The notes: a model not told the origin generated them from the sequence alone. A DNA stretch of 64,000 bases from Comamonas sp. lk (GCA_945869165.1 CAMBNY010000003.1:38637-102636); one strand, 5' to 3'. Counted from the first letter of the stretch, positions 55,428 to 64,000 are shown. Numbers and translations are program-made.

Positions 55428-56900
55428 CTATTGCGAGGGAAGCCGCGCTTTGCCAAACTGCAAGACGCCGTCCTCCAATGCACTCCAACGCAAGGCCAAT
55501 AAATCGCGCACATAGTTCTGGTACAGACGCCAGGGTTTTTTACTACCCTGCTTGGGAAAGCGGTCCAGGGCGCGCTGGAAATAGCCGGAGCTAAAGTCCA
55601 CCCAGGGCTCTGGCTGCACCGTGGCGTCCTTGAGCTGCGGCATCACGCTATCCAAACCGTGGCGCTGCATATGGCGTAAAAGGCGTAGCACATACTGCCC
55701 GGTCAGGTCACTTTTGAGCGTCCAGGATGCGTTGGTATAGCCAAACACATAGGCGAAATTGGGCACGCCGTTGAGCATCATGCCTTTGTAACTGAGGCAT
55801 TGCCCCACCTGCAGGGGTGCACCGTCGACGGCGATCTGCATACCGCCAAAGCCCAGCAAATCCAGCCCGGTGGCGGTGACGATGACATTGGCGGGAAGGA
55901 GCGCGCCGCTGTGCAAGCGAAGGCCTTGAGGTTCAATCATTTCAATCGTATCGGTCACCATACGCGCCTTTCCCTGGCTGATGGCGGCAAACAAGTCGGC
56001 ATCGGGGACCAGGCAAATTCGCTGGTCCCAGGGTTGGTAGGTGGGCGTGAAATGCGGGTCCACCGCATAGCCTGGGGGCAGTGCCTGGGCCGCGCCTTGC
56101 AGGATGCGGGCCTTGGCCAGCGCGGGCTTGCTGCGGGCCAAGGTGAAATAAAACAAACCGGTCAGCACATTCTTCCAGCGCGTCAGCGCATAGGCCAGTT
56201 TCGAGGGCAGGATGCGGCGCAGCGCATCGGCAATCGCATCGCGGCTGGGCCGCGCCACCACATAAGTGGGCGATCGCTGCAAGAGCGTCACCTCGGCTGC
56301 AAGCTTGGCCAGCTCGGGCACCAGCGTCATGGCGGTGGCGCCACTACCTATCACCACCACCCGTTGGCCTCTGTAATCCAGGTCTTGCGGCCAATGCTGC
56401 GGATGCACCACACGGCCCAGGAAACTATCCATACCGGGGAAGGCCGGCGTGTAGCCATGTTCGTAGTTGTAGTAGCCACTGCACATCAGCAAAAAGCGGC
56501 ACTGCACTTGCAACACGGTGCCGTCCGCCAAGCGCTTGACAGCAACATGCCAACGCGCTGCGCCGCTGTCCCAATCGGCAGACAGCACTTTGTGCCCAAA
56601 GCGGATCAGCGGCAGCACGCCAAACTCTTGGGCCGTCTCTTGCACATACTGAAAGATGGAGGGGCCATCGGCAATCGCCTTGGCCCCGGTCCAGGGTTTG
56701 AAAGAGTAGCCTAGGGTGTGCATATCCGAATCCGAGCGGATGCCGGGGTAGCGGAACAAATCCCAGGTGCCGCCTAGGCGCTCGCGGGCTTCCAAAATCA
56801 ACACCGATTGCTGCGGCAGGCCTTGACGCACATGCACCGCGCTGCCGATACCAGACAGGCCTGCGCCGACGATCAAGGTATCAATATGCTCGATGTTCAT
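55428..56900 (-). CDS. Flavin-containing/Baeyer-Villiger-type monooxygenase
   Basis: The 490-residue enzyme has an N-terminal FAD motif VGAGLSGIGSA (11-21) and RLGGTWDLFRYPGIRSDSDM. The Baeyer-Villiger fingerprint FxGxxxHxxxWP is at 160-171 (FLGRVVHPQHWP) and a second dinucleotide motif VVVIGSGATAMTL binds NADPH. Family members insert oxygen into ketones or oxidise N and S atoms. The start at 56900 overlaps the stop of the upstream propeller-like gene (ATGA), so it is the last gene of the sulfatase operon. The substrate is unknown; steroid- or terpenoid-type ketones are common for this subfamily. Confidence 0.92.
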   Translation of the reverse strand: MNIEHIDTLIVGAGLSGIGSAVHVRQGLPQQSVLILEARERLGGTWDLFRYPGIRSDSDMHTLGYSFKPWTGAKAIADGPSIFQYVQETAQEFGVLPLIRFGHKVLSADWDSGAARWHVAVKRLADGTVLQVQCRFLLMCSGYYNYEHGYTPAFPGMDSFLGRVVHPQHWPQDLDYRGQRVVVIGSGATAMTLVPELAKLAAEVTLLQRSPTYVVARPSRDAIADALRRILPSKLAYALTRWKNVLTGLFYFTLARSKPALAKARILQGAAQALPPGYAVDPHFTPTYQPWDQRICLVPDADLFAAISQGKARMVTDTIEMIEPQGLRLHSGALLPANVIVTATGLDLLGFGGMQIAVDGAPLQVGQCLSYKGMMLNGVPNFAYVFGYTNASWTLKSDLTGQYVLRLLRHMQRHGLDSVMPQLKDATVQPEPWVDFSSGYFQRALDRFPKQGSKKPWRLYQNYVRDLLALRWSALEDGVLQFGKARLPSQ

Positions 56901-58147
56901 GCCGCAAACACCCGCGAGAAACGACCCATGGACGACCAATAGACATCGCCGTTCCAGCCCACACTAGGGAAGACCACGCCCTGCGTAATGCCGCCCACAC
57001 GCACCCTGCCCTGTTCGGCGCCGGTGGTGATATCCAGCAACACCACTTCTTCACCCCAGCGCCGGTAGTCATTGACCACCACCTGCCCACGTTCAGGCAA
57101 TAAAACCATGTGGCTGGCCACGCCAAAGTCTGCTTTGTGCCACAGAGGTTGCAAGTCTTGTATCGCATTACCAAAACGCCAGGCGCGCAAATAACGGTTC
57201 GCCGAGTCATAGCCCAGCACGATACGCCGTTGCACATCGACCAAGGGCGGGTTGGTAATGCTGCCTCCGGCCAAGCCGCTGACATCCCAGGCCGCGTGAT
57301 CGCTGCTATCGGTCAGCGACACGCGCAGCAAGCGGTTGGCCGTGCGGCTGACGCCCGCGCCCTGCATGTTGATGCGGTAGCGGTGGTGCCCGTTGTCCAT
57401 GAACCAGGCACTGTGCCCATCGATGACCACATCCCAGCCATAGCTTTGCGCGCTGCTGCCAATGTAGTCCCAGCGCCATTGCGAATCCAGCTTGAGGGTT
57501 TGCGCTTGTTCGTCCCAATGCAGCCGGAAAATCGAACGCACGCCCACGACGTAAACCGTATTGCCCACCGCGCTTAGGCGCGCAATCGAGGGCTCAGGGC
57601 AGAGCACATCGGCACACACCGATTGCAGGCCCTCGGGGTCTAGCACGCTCAGTTGTGCGGACTGCTTATCGGACAAATTTTTAGTAACGATCAGCCCCTT
57701 GTCCAAAATCACAAACGAGTTGTAAGGCTGGGTCACCGGCAGCATGCGGCTTTGCTTGCGCGCGCAATGCCGGTCCAGCCGGTGCGCGTAACGCCCATAC
57801 ACCACATACACATCGCCGTTGCGGTGAATGGCCATGCCACCAGGCCACATGGGGCCGCCAGGCAATCGGCCCGAGCTTTCCAAGGTTTTGAGCGTGATGG
57901 GATCGATGCGCTCCACGCAAGACGTCGTGGCTAAACCAAAGTTGGCGCGCAGCGCCGAGTGCGTGAGCAAATACACCTCGCCGGGGTCACCGAGCACCGT
58001 CATGGTCGATAGCGTGGTGTTGCGGCTCGTGCTGCGCAAATGCTGGCCGGGCAGCAGGTGCAGTCCACTGCCGGGGCTAGCCGTTTGCAAGCGCGAAGGG
58101 CCGGCATCCTCGGCCGGCCAAGGGCTGGCGTAATAGCCAGCACTCAT
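56897..58147 (-). CDS. Unknown protein with beta-propeller-like repeats
   Basis: I do not recognise this 416-residue protein. It consists of short beta-rich repeats such as GGMAIHRNGDVYVVYGRYAH, YNSFVILDKGLIVTKNL, VGNTVYVVGVRSIFRLHW and HMVLLPERGQVVVNDYRR, as in PQQ-, NHL- or YVTN-type propellers. No signal peptide is visible from the chosen start. The ATG at 58147 overlaps the sulfatase stop (ATGA); an in-frame ATG at 58171 would add eight residues. It lies between sulfatase and monooxygenase genes with 4-nt overlaps on both sides, so the three are made together. Confidence 0.8.
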   Translation of the reverse strand: MSAGYYASPWPAEDAGPSRLQTASPGSGLHLLPGQHLRSTSRNTTLSTMTVLGDPGEVYLLTHSALRANFGLATTSCVERIDPITLKTLESSGRLPGGPMWPGGMAIHRNGDVYVVYGRYAHRLDRHCARKQSRMLPVTQPYNSFVILDKGLIVTKNLSDKQSAQLSVLDPEGLQSVCADVLCPEPSIARLSAVGNTVYVVGVRSIFRLHWDEQAQTLKLDSQWRWDYIGSSAQSYGWDVVIDGHSAWFMDNGHHRYRINMQGAGVSRTANRLLRVSLTDSSDHAAWDVSGLAGGSITNPPLVDVQRRIVLGYDSANRYLRAWRFGNAIQDLQPLWHKADFGVASHMVLLPERGQVVVNDYRRWGEEVVLLDITTGAEQGRVRVGGITQGVVFPSVGWNGDVYWSSMGRFSRVFAA

Positions 58148-59970
58148 AGGCGGCGCTTGCGTTTGCGCCATAGCAGCCACACCGGCAGCAGCACCAATGC
58201 GGCCAGGATCAAAGCCATGGTTTTGCCATGCACCGGCAGCCAGTAACGCCAAAATCCGTTAATCATCACTTGCTTTTGCGGGCTGTAGTCTGGCGGCATG
58301 TCCAGCACCTGGTTGGCTTTGGCCCAGACCACAAAGTCCGCTTGCATGGTGGCAAATTCTTGGGGCCGTTGGGCGCTCAGGTCTTGGGTTTCCCCAGGGT
58401 CTGTGCTGAGGTCATAGAGCCGCCACACACCATCGCCCAGCGGAGGCATATTGCGCAGCAATTTCAAGTTGCCTTTGAATAAAGCCGAATTGCCCGACAA
58501 CTCATAGCCCAGGGTTTGCTCGGGCTTGCGCACGGTGGTAGCAGTGCCCTGCAAAAGCGGCAGCAAACTCATGCCGGTCAGCGCTTCAACGGGGGCGCCT
58601 TTGTATTGCCCGGCATGCTGCGGCACTTGCGCAATCTCCAGCAAGGTGGGCGTGATATCGGTGACGTGGGTCAGGGCGTTTTCAATTTGGTTGGCGCGGC
58701 GCACTGGCGGGCCGGCCATCAGCATGGGGGCGCGGATACCGCCCTCACCGGCCCAAAATTTATAGGTATGTAGCGGTGCAGCCGATGCACTAGCCCAGCC
58801 GGGGCCGGGTATGCCGTAAGTGCCTCTGGCGCCCAGGGTCTCGGTGTCTTGTTTGTAGTTAAAAATCAGCCAGGGCTGCGCCTCGTGGTAGTCCGAACCT
58901 TCAGGGCCGTTGTCCGACAAAAACAAAAACACGGTGTTGTCGTACTGCCCGGTTTTCTTCAGGTGGTCTACCAAACGCCCCACATGCAAATCCATGGCCT
59001 CGGCCATGGCGGCATAGACCTCCATCTGGCGCTCCATGTGCAAGCGCTCTTTTTCGGACAATGCTTTCCAGTCTTGCGTGGTGGGCATGGTCGTCATCCG
59101 CGTGCTGGCAGGTACCAGGCCTAACTCAATTTGTTTGGCTAGCCGACGTTCGCGCAAAGCCGTCCAGCCATCGCGGTAACGGCCTTTGTATTTGTTTATA
59201 AGGTCTTGGGGCGCTTGTACCGGCACATGGTTGGCCTGGAAACCGACATAGGCAAAAAAGGGCTGGTCTTTACGCGCGTCGGCGTCCATGTACGCGATGG
59301 TGCGGTCAACAAAATACTGCGAGGAATAAAACTCGGCCGGCATCTGGGCCCGCTGCCCGTCTTCAAACCAATAGACCTCGGGCAAGTGCGGCAGGTATTG
59401 CTTGTTGGGTTCCCAGTTGTCCGAACCCGTGTCGCCTTGCACAATCGATTTATCAAAGCCGCGCTGGTTGGGCAGGTTGTAGGGCTCGGAGCCCACATTC
59501 CATTTGCCGGCGATATAGGTGCGGTAACCACTGTCTTGCAAGAGCGAGGCGACGGTCACCACATTGCGCGTCAGCGAGCCCTGGTAGCCGGGTTTGCCCA
59601 AATGCTCGGTAGGCATGGCTTCACGCAAATTGCCCACGCCGTTGCGGTGGTTGTCTACGCCGGTCAACAACATCGAGCGCGTGGGCGAACACGAGGCCGC
59701 CACATGGAAATTAGAAAAACGCAAACCGGCTTGGGCCAGCGCATTGAGATGAGGCGTGTCGATTTCACCGCCGAAAGCGCCCAGATCCGAAAACCCCCAG
59801 TCGTCGGCCACCAGCACCACGAAATTGGGCCGCTTGGCCGTCGCGCTAGGCGCCGCTGTCGACGCGGGGGCACCCGCGTTGGATGCGGCATTGGGCGAGA
59901 CCGGAAACGCCAGCACGCCCAGCAAAGCCAACAGACTAAGACGCGCGCCCGGCCATTGATGTATCGACAT
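58144..59970 (-). CDS. Arylsulfatase-type sulfatase, exported, with C-terminal membrane anchor
   Basis: The 608-residue protein has a signal peptide (LSLLALLGVLAFPVSPNA) and the metal-site start NFVVLVADDWGFSDLG. The active-site signature CSPTRSMLLTG contains Cys94, which must become formylglycine. Further blocks are YIAGKWNVG, FFAYVGFQANHVPVQAP and FLFLSDNGPEGSDY. A C-terminal hydrophobic segment (MALILAALVLLPVWLLW) and a basic tail (RKRKRRL) suggest anchoring with the catalytic domain in the periplasm. AAGGAG lies 9 nt before the ATG at 59970. A formylglycine-generating enzyme is encoded at 60838-61863. Confidence 0.94.
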   Translation of the reverse strand: MSIHQWPGARLSLLALLGVLAFPVSPNAASNAGAPASTAAPSATAKRPNFVVLVADDWGFSDLGAFGGEIDTPHLNALAQAGLRFSNFHVAASCSPTRSMLLTGVDNHRNGVGNLREAMPTEHLGKPGYQGSLTRNVVTVASLLQDSGYRTYIAGKWNVGSEPYNLPNQRGFDKSIVQGDTGSDNWEPNKQYLPHLPEVYWFEDGQRAQMPAEFYSSQYFVDRTIAYMDADARKDQPFFAYVGFQANHVPVQAPQDLINKYKGRYRDGWTALRERRLAKQIELGLVPASTRMTTMPTTQDWKALSEKERLHMERQMEVYAAMAEAMDLHVGRLVDHLKKTGQYDNTVFLFLSDNGPEGSDYHEAQPWLIFNYKQDTETLGARGTYGIPGPGWASASAAPLHTYKFWAGEGGIRAPMLMAGPPVRRANQIENALTHVTDITPTLLEIAQVPQHAGQYKGAPVEALTGMSLLPLLQGTATTVRKPEQTLGYELSGNSALFKGNLKLLRNMPPLGDGVWRLYDLSTDPGETQDLSAQRPQEFATMQADFVVWAKANQVLDMPPDYSPQKQVMINGFWRYWLPVHGKTMALILAALVLLPVWLLWRKRKRRL

Positions 59971-60189
59971 TCCAATCATCTCCTTCTTACATTGCATGGC
60001 GCTCTAGCCAGCGCGACCCCGCAAGCCAAAATCCATCGGGCAATGTAGCACGCGCCTGTATCCCTACAGCACCTGCGCTGTCAAGCAAAGCACACCCTGC
60101 CGCCACGCGGCCAAAACCGGTCGCGTTCGATATGCGGCGCCTATTACGCTTCGGTGACAATCGGGCTCTTTTGGGAACCTTAAAACTAC

Positions 60190-60822
60190 ATGGCCAGCCA
60201 CGCCACGCTTCGCAAAACCGCCGGTACCACTGCTGCGGATAAAACACTAGCCTCCCGCTTGGGCCGGGACGATTGGCTGGACGCGGCTTTTCGCGCTGCC
60301 GTCGAACACGGCTTTGACGGTGTGCGCGTGCTCACGCTGGCCGATACGCTGCAAGTCACGCGCGGCAGCTTTTATTGGCATTTCAAGGACCATGCGACCT
60401 TGATCGAGGCCCTGGTAGAACGCTGGCAGGCGCACGAGCTGGAAGCACACCACAGGCTGGAGCAAGCGGGCAGCGACGACCCGGCCAAAGCGCTGGAAAT
60501 ACTACTAGACCAGGCCCTGGCCCACGGCGGCGATGACCTGGACAATATGCGCTTTGAACTGGCCTTGCGCGCCCTGGGCCGACGCGATGCACACGTGGCA
60601 AGCCTGATGCGCAGCATGGACGAGTTACGCATTGCCTTGTTCAAACGCAAATTCATGCGCCTGGTGCAGGACGACAAAACCGCTGCTGAGTTAGCCACTT
60701 TGTTTTACCTGTCGGTCGTGGGCAGCTTTCACGCGCTGATTCAGCCGCAAATGCCCAGCGCCAGCAAACAGTTTTTTCTAGACATCATTGCCAAGCACTT
60801 AGTGCACAAGCAAAAGCGCTAA
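60190..60822 (+). CDS. TetR-family transcriptional regulator
   Basis: The 210-residue protein has a TetR helix-turn-helix at about 28-75 (WLDAAFRAAVEHGFDGVRVL, LADTLQVTRGSFYWHFKDHA), followed by a helical ligand domain (EILLDQALAHGGDDLDNMRF). It is divergent from the sulfatase operon with a 219-bp gap between the starts, and convergent with the formylglycine-generating enzyme gene. It probably controls the sulfatase operon. I found only short, weak inverted repeats in the gap, so the operator is not assigned. Confidence 0.9.
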   Translation: MASHATLRKTAGTTAADKTLASRLGRDDWLDAAFRAAVEHGFDGVRVLTLADTLQVTRGSFYWHFKDHATLIEALVERWQAHELEAHHRLEQAGSDDPAKALEILLDQALAHGGDDLDNMRFELALRALGRRDAHVASLMRSMDELRIALFKRKFMRLVQDDKTAAELATLFYLSVVGSFHALIQPQMPSASKQFFLDIIAKHLVHKQKR

Positions 60823-60837
60823 AACCGCACGCGGCCT

Positions 60838-61863
60838 TTACGGGCCAGGCGCTTGCAAGATGGTGCGAAAACCTAAATGGCTGACGGCTAAATCATCCTC
60901 TTGCGCTTGGCGCGCGCCAGGCCGGTAGCGCATGCAGTAATTGGGCGCGCACAAAAATGAGCCGCCTTTGATCACATAGCTTGCCGCTGCGCCGACCGCA
61001 GGCCGCAGACCGGCGTAGTCCGCCGTTTCAAATTCAGGCGCTAGGGTATTGTGATTTGGCAAGTACAGGTCGCGGGTGATTTCCCAGACATTGCCCAACA
61101 TGTCAAACAAGCCCAGCGCGTTGGGCGCATAGCAGCCCACCGGCGCCAGCCCGACAAAGCCATCCTCCGCTGAATTACGCACGGGAAACAAGCCCTGCCA
61201 GGTATTCGCTTGCGCAGGCTGCGCGTGTTCCGTTTGCGTAGGCGCTGCGGCTGCGCGCGCCGCCCATTCCCACTGCGCTTCGCTAGGCAAGGCGCGCCCA
61301 GCCCATTGCGCATAAGCCAGCGCATCCCGATACGTCAGGTTGACGACCGGAAAGGACTCGCGGCCTTGGATAGATGTTTGCTGCCCTCCAGGGTGGCGCC
61401 AATTCGCACCGGGCAGATACCGCCACCACTGCGCCGGATTGCCACCGCCCACTACATCGTTGGGGCTGATAAACACCACGGCGCCGGGCAGGCGTAGATC
61501 GGGGGGAAGTTCGGGGTGCGCCTTGGCATCTACCGCCTGCTCCGCCACGGTGACATAGCCGGTAGCTTGCACAAAGGCCGCAAACTGCGCGTTGGTGACT
61601 TCGGTGCGGTCCATCCAAAACCCCTTGACCACCACGCTACGCACCGGCAATTCTTCGCGATAGACGCTGTCGCCCAGTTGCAGCGTACCGCCGGGCACCC
61701 AGACCATGCCCGGGTGCGCTGCCGATGGCGGCTGCGCGGGCAAGGCACATTGCAAGGGTTCTTGGCGAGCGTGCTCCTGTGCTTTATCGGCTGACCACCA
61801 CAGCCAGGCGGCCAGCGCCAGCAAGAGGGCAGCAAGCGATACCAGCAAGCGTTTGGATGTCAT
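60838..61863 (-). CDS. Formylglycine-generating enzyme (SUMF1 family), membrane-anchored
   Basis: FGE oxidises the active-site Cys of sulfatases to formylglycine. The 341-residue protein has an N-terminal hydrophobic anchor (LLVSLAALLLALAAWLWW). The FGE-sulfatase domain has MVWVPGGTLQLGD, GFWMDRTEVTNAQFAAFVQA, LPSEAQWEWAARA and GLFDMLGNVWEITRD. The catalytic pair is Cys305/Cys310 in GGSFLCAPNYCMRYRPGARQ. Both active cysteines are present, so it should be a true aerobic FGE and the natural partner of the sulfatase here. An exported FGE is unusual, since bacterial FGEs often act in the cytoplasm. Confidence 0.92.
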   Translation of the reverse strand: MTSKRLLVSLAALLLALAAWLWWSADKAQEHARQEPLQCALPAQPPSAAHPGMVWVPGGTLQLGDSVYREELPVRSVVVKGFWMDRTEVTNAQFAAFVQATGYVTVAEQAVDAKAHPELPPDLRLPGAVVFISPNDVVGGGNPAQWWRYLPGANWRHPGGQQTSIQGRESFPVVNLTYRDALAYAQWAGRALPSEAQWEWAARAAAAPTQTEHAQPAQANTWQGLFPVRNSAEDGFVGLAPVGCYAPNALGLFDMLGNVWEITRDLYLPNHNTLAPEFETADYAGLRPAVGAAASYVIKGGSFLCAPNYCMRYRPGARQAQEDDLAVSHLGFRTILQAPGP

Positions 61864-61935
61864 GGTGTGCTGCGACTTGGAACTGTTGAGGGACGGTAGG
61901 GATTGTCCCGCAGACCTAGACTTTGCCTACGGACT

Positions 61936-62970
61936 TTACAGGGGCGCGTGAATCAGGTCTGCAATTCCGGCGACCTGCAAGATCGCGTCTGCCTGCGCCT
62001 TCTCAGCGGCATCTAGCGCAGCAAATTCTTCACGCAGCCAACGCAGGCATTTGCCCTGGTAAGTCACGGTGCCCTGGTCCCACACACCTTGCGGTAGTTC
62101 GACGCTTAATTGTTTTTCCCCACGCGACAAAGCGCGGGCATTAGCCAGTATCACCGGCACATAGCCTTGCGCCAATTCGGCCAGCAAGGCTAAGAGGCTG
62201 GCCGGTAGGTGCGCGGCATCTAGCCAGGCATCGTCTTGCACCTCCAGGCCCGACAAATCTTCCACCCAACCAGTCCAGGCAAAAGTGCGCGGTGCGTGTT
62301 GCACGGCCAAGTCCATCGACGTGGGGTCGAACAAAGCCAGTTGCGACAACTGCCCGTACAGCGCAAAGTCGCTAGCGCCTGGTCTTGCGCCCATTAAAAA
62401 TGCATGCTGCGAAAAATGCGCATCCAAAAGATTTAGCAAGCGCACATAGCCCGCCTCTATCAAAGGCGCGGTAGTGGGGTTAGAACCAATGACCGGCAAC
62501 CTCTCTATTTGCCGCTTTGAAAAAAATGCTTTGCTTGCGGCATAGACTGGTTCATCCATCTGCAAACCGGCCCAATGCAGGGGAATGGTCTTACTGGCGC
62601 GGTCAATATCGGGCGCGTAATGCCAGCGGTAATGGAACATGGCCTTTGTGAGCCACTCGTCGGCAAAGTCTTCGAGTAAGGAGTCGATGAGGGCCAACAC
62701 TGCATTAGCAGGCCTGGCCGCACGGCCCGACAACTCGCGCTCCAGACGGCGCAACAGCGGCGTCGAATCAGTCACCGCTTGCAACTGGCCGTGGGCATCG
62801 GGCAGGTAAAACGTAGGCAGCAACTCTACGGCCGGCTTGGGCATGCCCGCGCGGTCAGCGGCCTCGCCGACCAGGTAGCGGTACGGTATATGGCGATAGC
62901 GCATCAGCGCCATCATCTTGCGGGTGTAGGGCGAGCCGGGCGTGCCTTTGAATACCAAGGGCGCTTGCAT
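61936..62970 (-). CDS. Glutathione S-transferase-like protein with long C-terminal domain
   Basis: The 344-residue protein starts with a thioredoxin-like half: LVFKGTPGSPYTRKMMALMR in place of the usual active-site loop, then LLPTFYLP with the cis-Pro and AVTDSTPLLRRLE. The C-terminal part is about twice the usual GST size and includes GARPGASDFALYGQLSQLAL. The reactive Cys of omega-type GSTs is replaced by Ser-Pro-Tyr (GSPYTRK). It lies 14 bp upstream of nothing on its 3' side that is coupled, but follows the PF10118 gene at 14 bp and is likely co-transcribed with it. The function is unknown. Confidence 0.8.
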   Translation of the reverse strand: MQAPLVFKGTPGSPYTRKMMALMRYRHIPYRYLVGEAADRAGMPKPAVELLPTFYLPDAHGQLQAVTDSTPLLRRLERELSGRAARPANAVLALIDSLLEDFADEWLTKAMFHYRWHYAPDIDRASKTIPLHWAGLQMDEPVYAASKAFFSKRQIERLPVIGSNPTTAPLIEAGYVRLLNLLDAHFSQHAFLMGARPGASDFALYGQLSQLALFDPTSMDLAVQHAPRTFAWTGWVEDLSGLEVQDDAWLDAAHLPASLLALLAELAQGYVPVILANARALSRGEKQLSVELPQGVWDQGTVTYQGKCLRWLREEFAALDAAEKAQADAILQVAGIADLIHAPL

Positions 62971-62984
62971 GGCCAGCCCCGCCC

Positions 62985-63830
62985 TTACGCCGCTGTGGCC
63001 GGCGCTGCCATCACCGGCTTAACCGGCGTAAAAAAGCGTGTGTTCTCGCGCAGCCAAGCTTGCGAGTTGCTGGCGTCGTGTTGCTCAGGATGAAAATCAG
63101 GACGCAAATAGTCGCGCCACATCGACACGTTGCTGCGGTACAGGCCATCCTTGGCCAGCAGCAAACGCCAGGCGCTGCGCCAGGTGCTCCATTGGAACAA
63201 GCTGCCGTCGTGCCACAAATTGCGCACAGTCTGGCGCATCACGTCCATCGTAAAAATCCAGCTCACTACCTTAAAGGTACGCACCCGCCATTTATGGCTG
63301 CCACCGGCGGCTTGGTAAATATTGAAAGCGGTGCTGCGGTGCTCGGACTCTTCGGAGGCATGCCACTTCCACAGGGTTGCCAAGCGTTCTTCCGCGCCTT
63401 CAAATGCCTCGGGGTGGCGCAGCGTCCAGTCGGCAAACATAGCGGTGAAGTGTTCGGTGGCTGCGGTGACCGCAAGGTGGATACGGGGGTCTAGGTGTTC
63501 GGCTTTTTTGGCACGCTTGGCGGCGCGTACTTCAATCTCGTTGACAAAGCCCTGGCGCGTGAGCTGCGCGTTGAAGAGTTCGTGGATGCGCCGGTGCGTG
63601 GCCTCTTGGCCAACAAAGCCCTGCACTTCTTTGGCGTATTTTTCTTGCTCAGCCGCAGGCAGTGCTTTAAAGCAAGCGCGCACCGAGTCCATGAAATACT
63701 GCTCGCCCCAAGGAAAGCTCATGGACAAGGCATTGAAAAAAGCCGAACGGAAAGCATCGCCCCCATTCCAGCGCTGATCGAAGGGCGTCGTCAAATCCAC
63801 CAGCAAACGCCTTACTACTAAATCGGTCAT
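62985..63830 (-). CDS. PF10118-type predicted metal-dependent hydrolase
   Basis: The 281-residue helical protein has acidic and histidine motifs spaced like a ferritin-like di-metal site. They are [33 protein letters not shown] and [20 protein letters not shown], which I read as E-x-x-H ligands. The family is annotated as a metal-dependent hydrolase but has no proven reaction; a diiron oxygenase is equally plausible from the motifs. Its ATG overlaps the stop of the acyl-CoA ligase gene upstream (ATGA), tying it to that enzyme. The GST-like gene follows 14 bp later. Confidence 0.85.
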   Translation of the reverse strand: MTDLVVRRLLVDLTTPFDQRWNGGDAFRSAFFNALSMSFPWGEQYFMDSVRACFKALPAAEQEKYAKEVQGFVGQEATHRRIHELFNAQLTRQGFVNEIEVRAAKRAKKAEHLDPRIHLAVTAATEHFTAMFADWTLRHPEAFEGAEERLATLWKWHASEESEHRSTAFNIYQAAGGSHKWRVRTFKVVSWIFTMDVMRQTVRNLWHDGSLFQWSTWRSAWRLLLAKDGLYRSNVSMWRDYLRPDFHPEQHDASNSQAWLRENTRFFTPVKPVMAAPATAA

Positions 63831-64000
63831 ACAACACTTTCTTCCATAACTAAATTTTTAACTTCGCGCAGCTCACGCCGCAAAACTTTGCCCACATTGC
63901 TTTTGGGCAATTGGCTATCAAACACTACTTTGCGCGGCACTTTGTAGCCGGTCAAATGTTCGCGGCAATGGTGTACCACCATTTCTTCGGTCAGGGCGGG
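63827..64000 (-). CDS. C-terminal end of an AMP-forming acyl-CoA ligase (partial)
   Basis: The last 57 codons of a gene that runs off the window edge. They read [40 protein letters not shown] and [15 protein letters not shown]. The lysine in the [12 protein letters not shown] stretch matches the catalytic C-terminal Lys of FadD-type long-chain acyl-CoA synthetases (usually SxVGKxLRREL). The stop overlaps the PF10118 start as ATGA, so the ligase, PF10118 protein and GST-like protein probably form one operon. Confidence 0.9.
   Translation of the reverse strand, partial: PALTEEMVVHHCREHLTGYKVPRKVVFDSQLPKSNVGKVLRRELREVKNLVMEESVV

Noticed and set aside
59971..60189. TetR operator in the sulfatase/TetR gap
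   Set aside because: Only 5-bp inverted repeats such as ACAGC...GCTGT were found, which is no better than chance in 219 bp.

Overview
The window is chromosomal DNA from a betaproteobacterium, most likely a Comamonadaceae member of the Burkholderiales near Rhodoferax or Polaromonas. The signs are the moderately high GC, a pyruvate dehydrogenase operon whose E3 carries its own lipoyl domain, a very long Lys/Ala-rich RpoD N-terminus, the dnaG-rpoD order and the grpE-dnaK-dnaJ cluster. I see no phage, IS element, CRISPR array, rRNA or tRNA. Genes are dense and only one stretch over 300 bp lacks an intact gene (15688-16120); it holds a decayed ABC-transporter ATPase.

Layout. 1-7000 (minus): aceE-aceF-lpd, then a small unnamed ORF, a VF530-family gene and a HigA-like antitoxin with no toxin beside it. 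7138-10316 (plus): a FixL/FixJ-like two-component pair divergent from aceE. 10553-13455: folD-prlC. 13498-17850 (minus): TonB-dependent receptor, ABC ATPase pseudogene, exported LigE-type DNA ligase, HNH endonuclease. 18020-22543: ribF, ileS, lspA. 22563-28231: ArnT-like glycosyltransferase with quinone oxidoreductase, two EamA transporters, an atypical SDR. 28332-33446: MarR regulator with an OMF-EmrA-EmrB-type tripartite pump. 33520-35108 (minus): SHP-DHC-cytochrome b561 redox operon. 35211-36589 (minus): 3-oxoacid CoA-transferase. 36798-39678: slyX, an AhpD-like protein, gamma-glutamyltransferase. 39706-45967: dnaG, rpoD, aroE, an FKBP isomerase. 46018-51565: heat-shock genes grpE, dnaK, dnaJ with readable sigma-32 promoters, then trhO and a GST. 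51605-55220 (minus): acyl-CoA dehydrogenase and etfBA. 55428-64000: sulfatase/propeller-like/monooxygenase operon, TetR regulator, formylglycine-generating enzyme, GST-like protein, PF10118 protein and the C-terminus of an acyl-CoA ligase.

The genes fall into coherent functional groups: pyruvate oxidation with a neighbouring two-component system, housekeeping replication/transcription/protein folding, electron transfer (etfBA with an acyl-CoA dehydrogenase; SHP with its diheme partner and membrane cytochrome b), drug efflux, and a sulfatase cluster that also contains the enzyme needed to mature the sulfatase. The least explained parts are the sulfatase cluster, the roughly 286-residue basic N-terminus of RpoD, several strong palindromes at promoters, and a REP-like repeat that sits in frame inside lpd.
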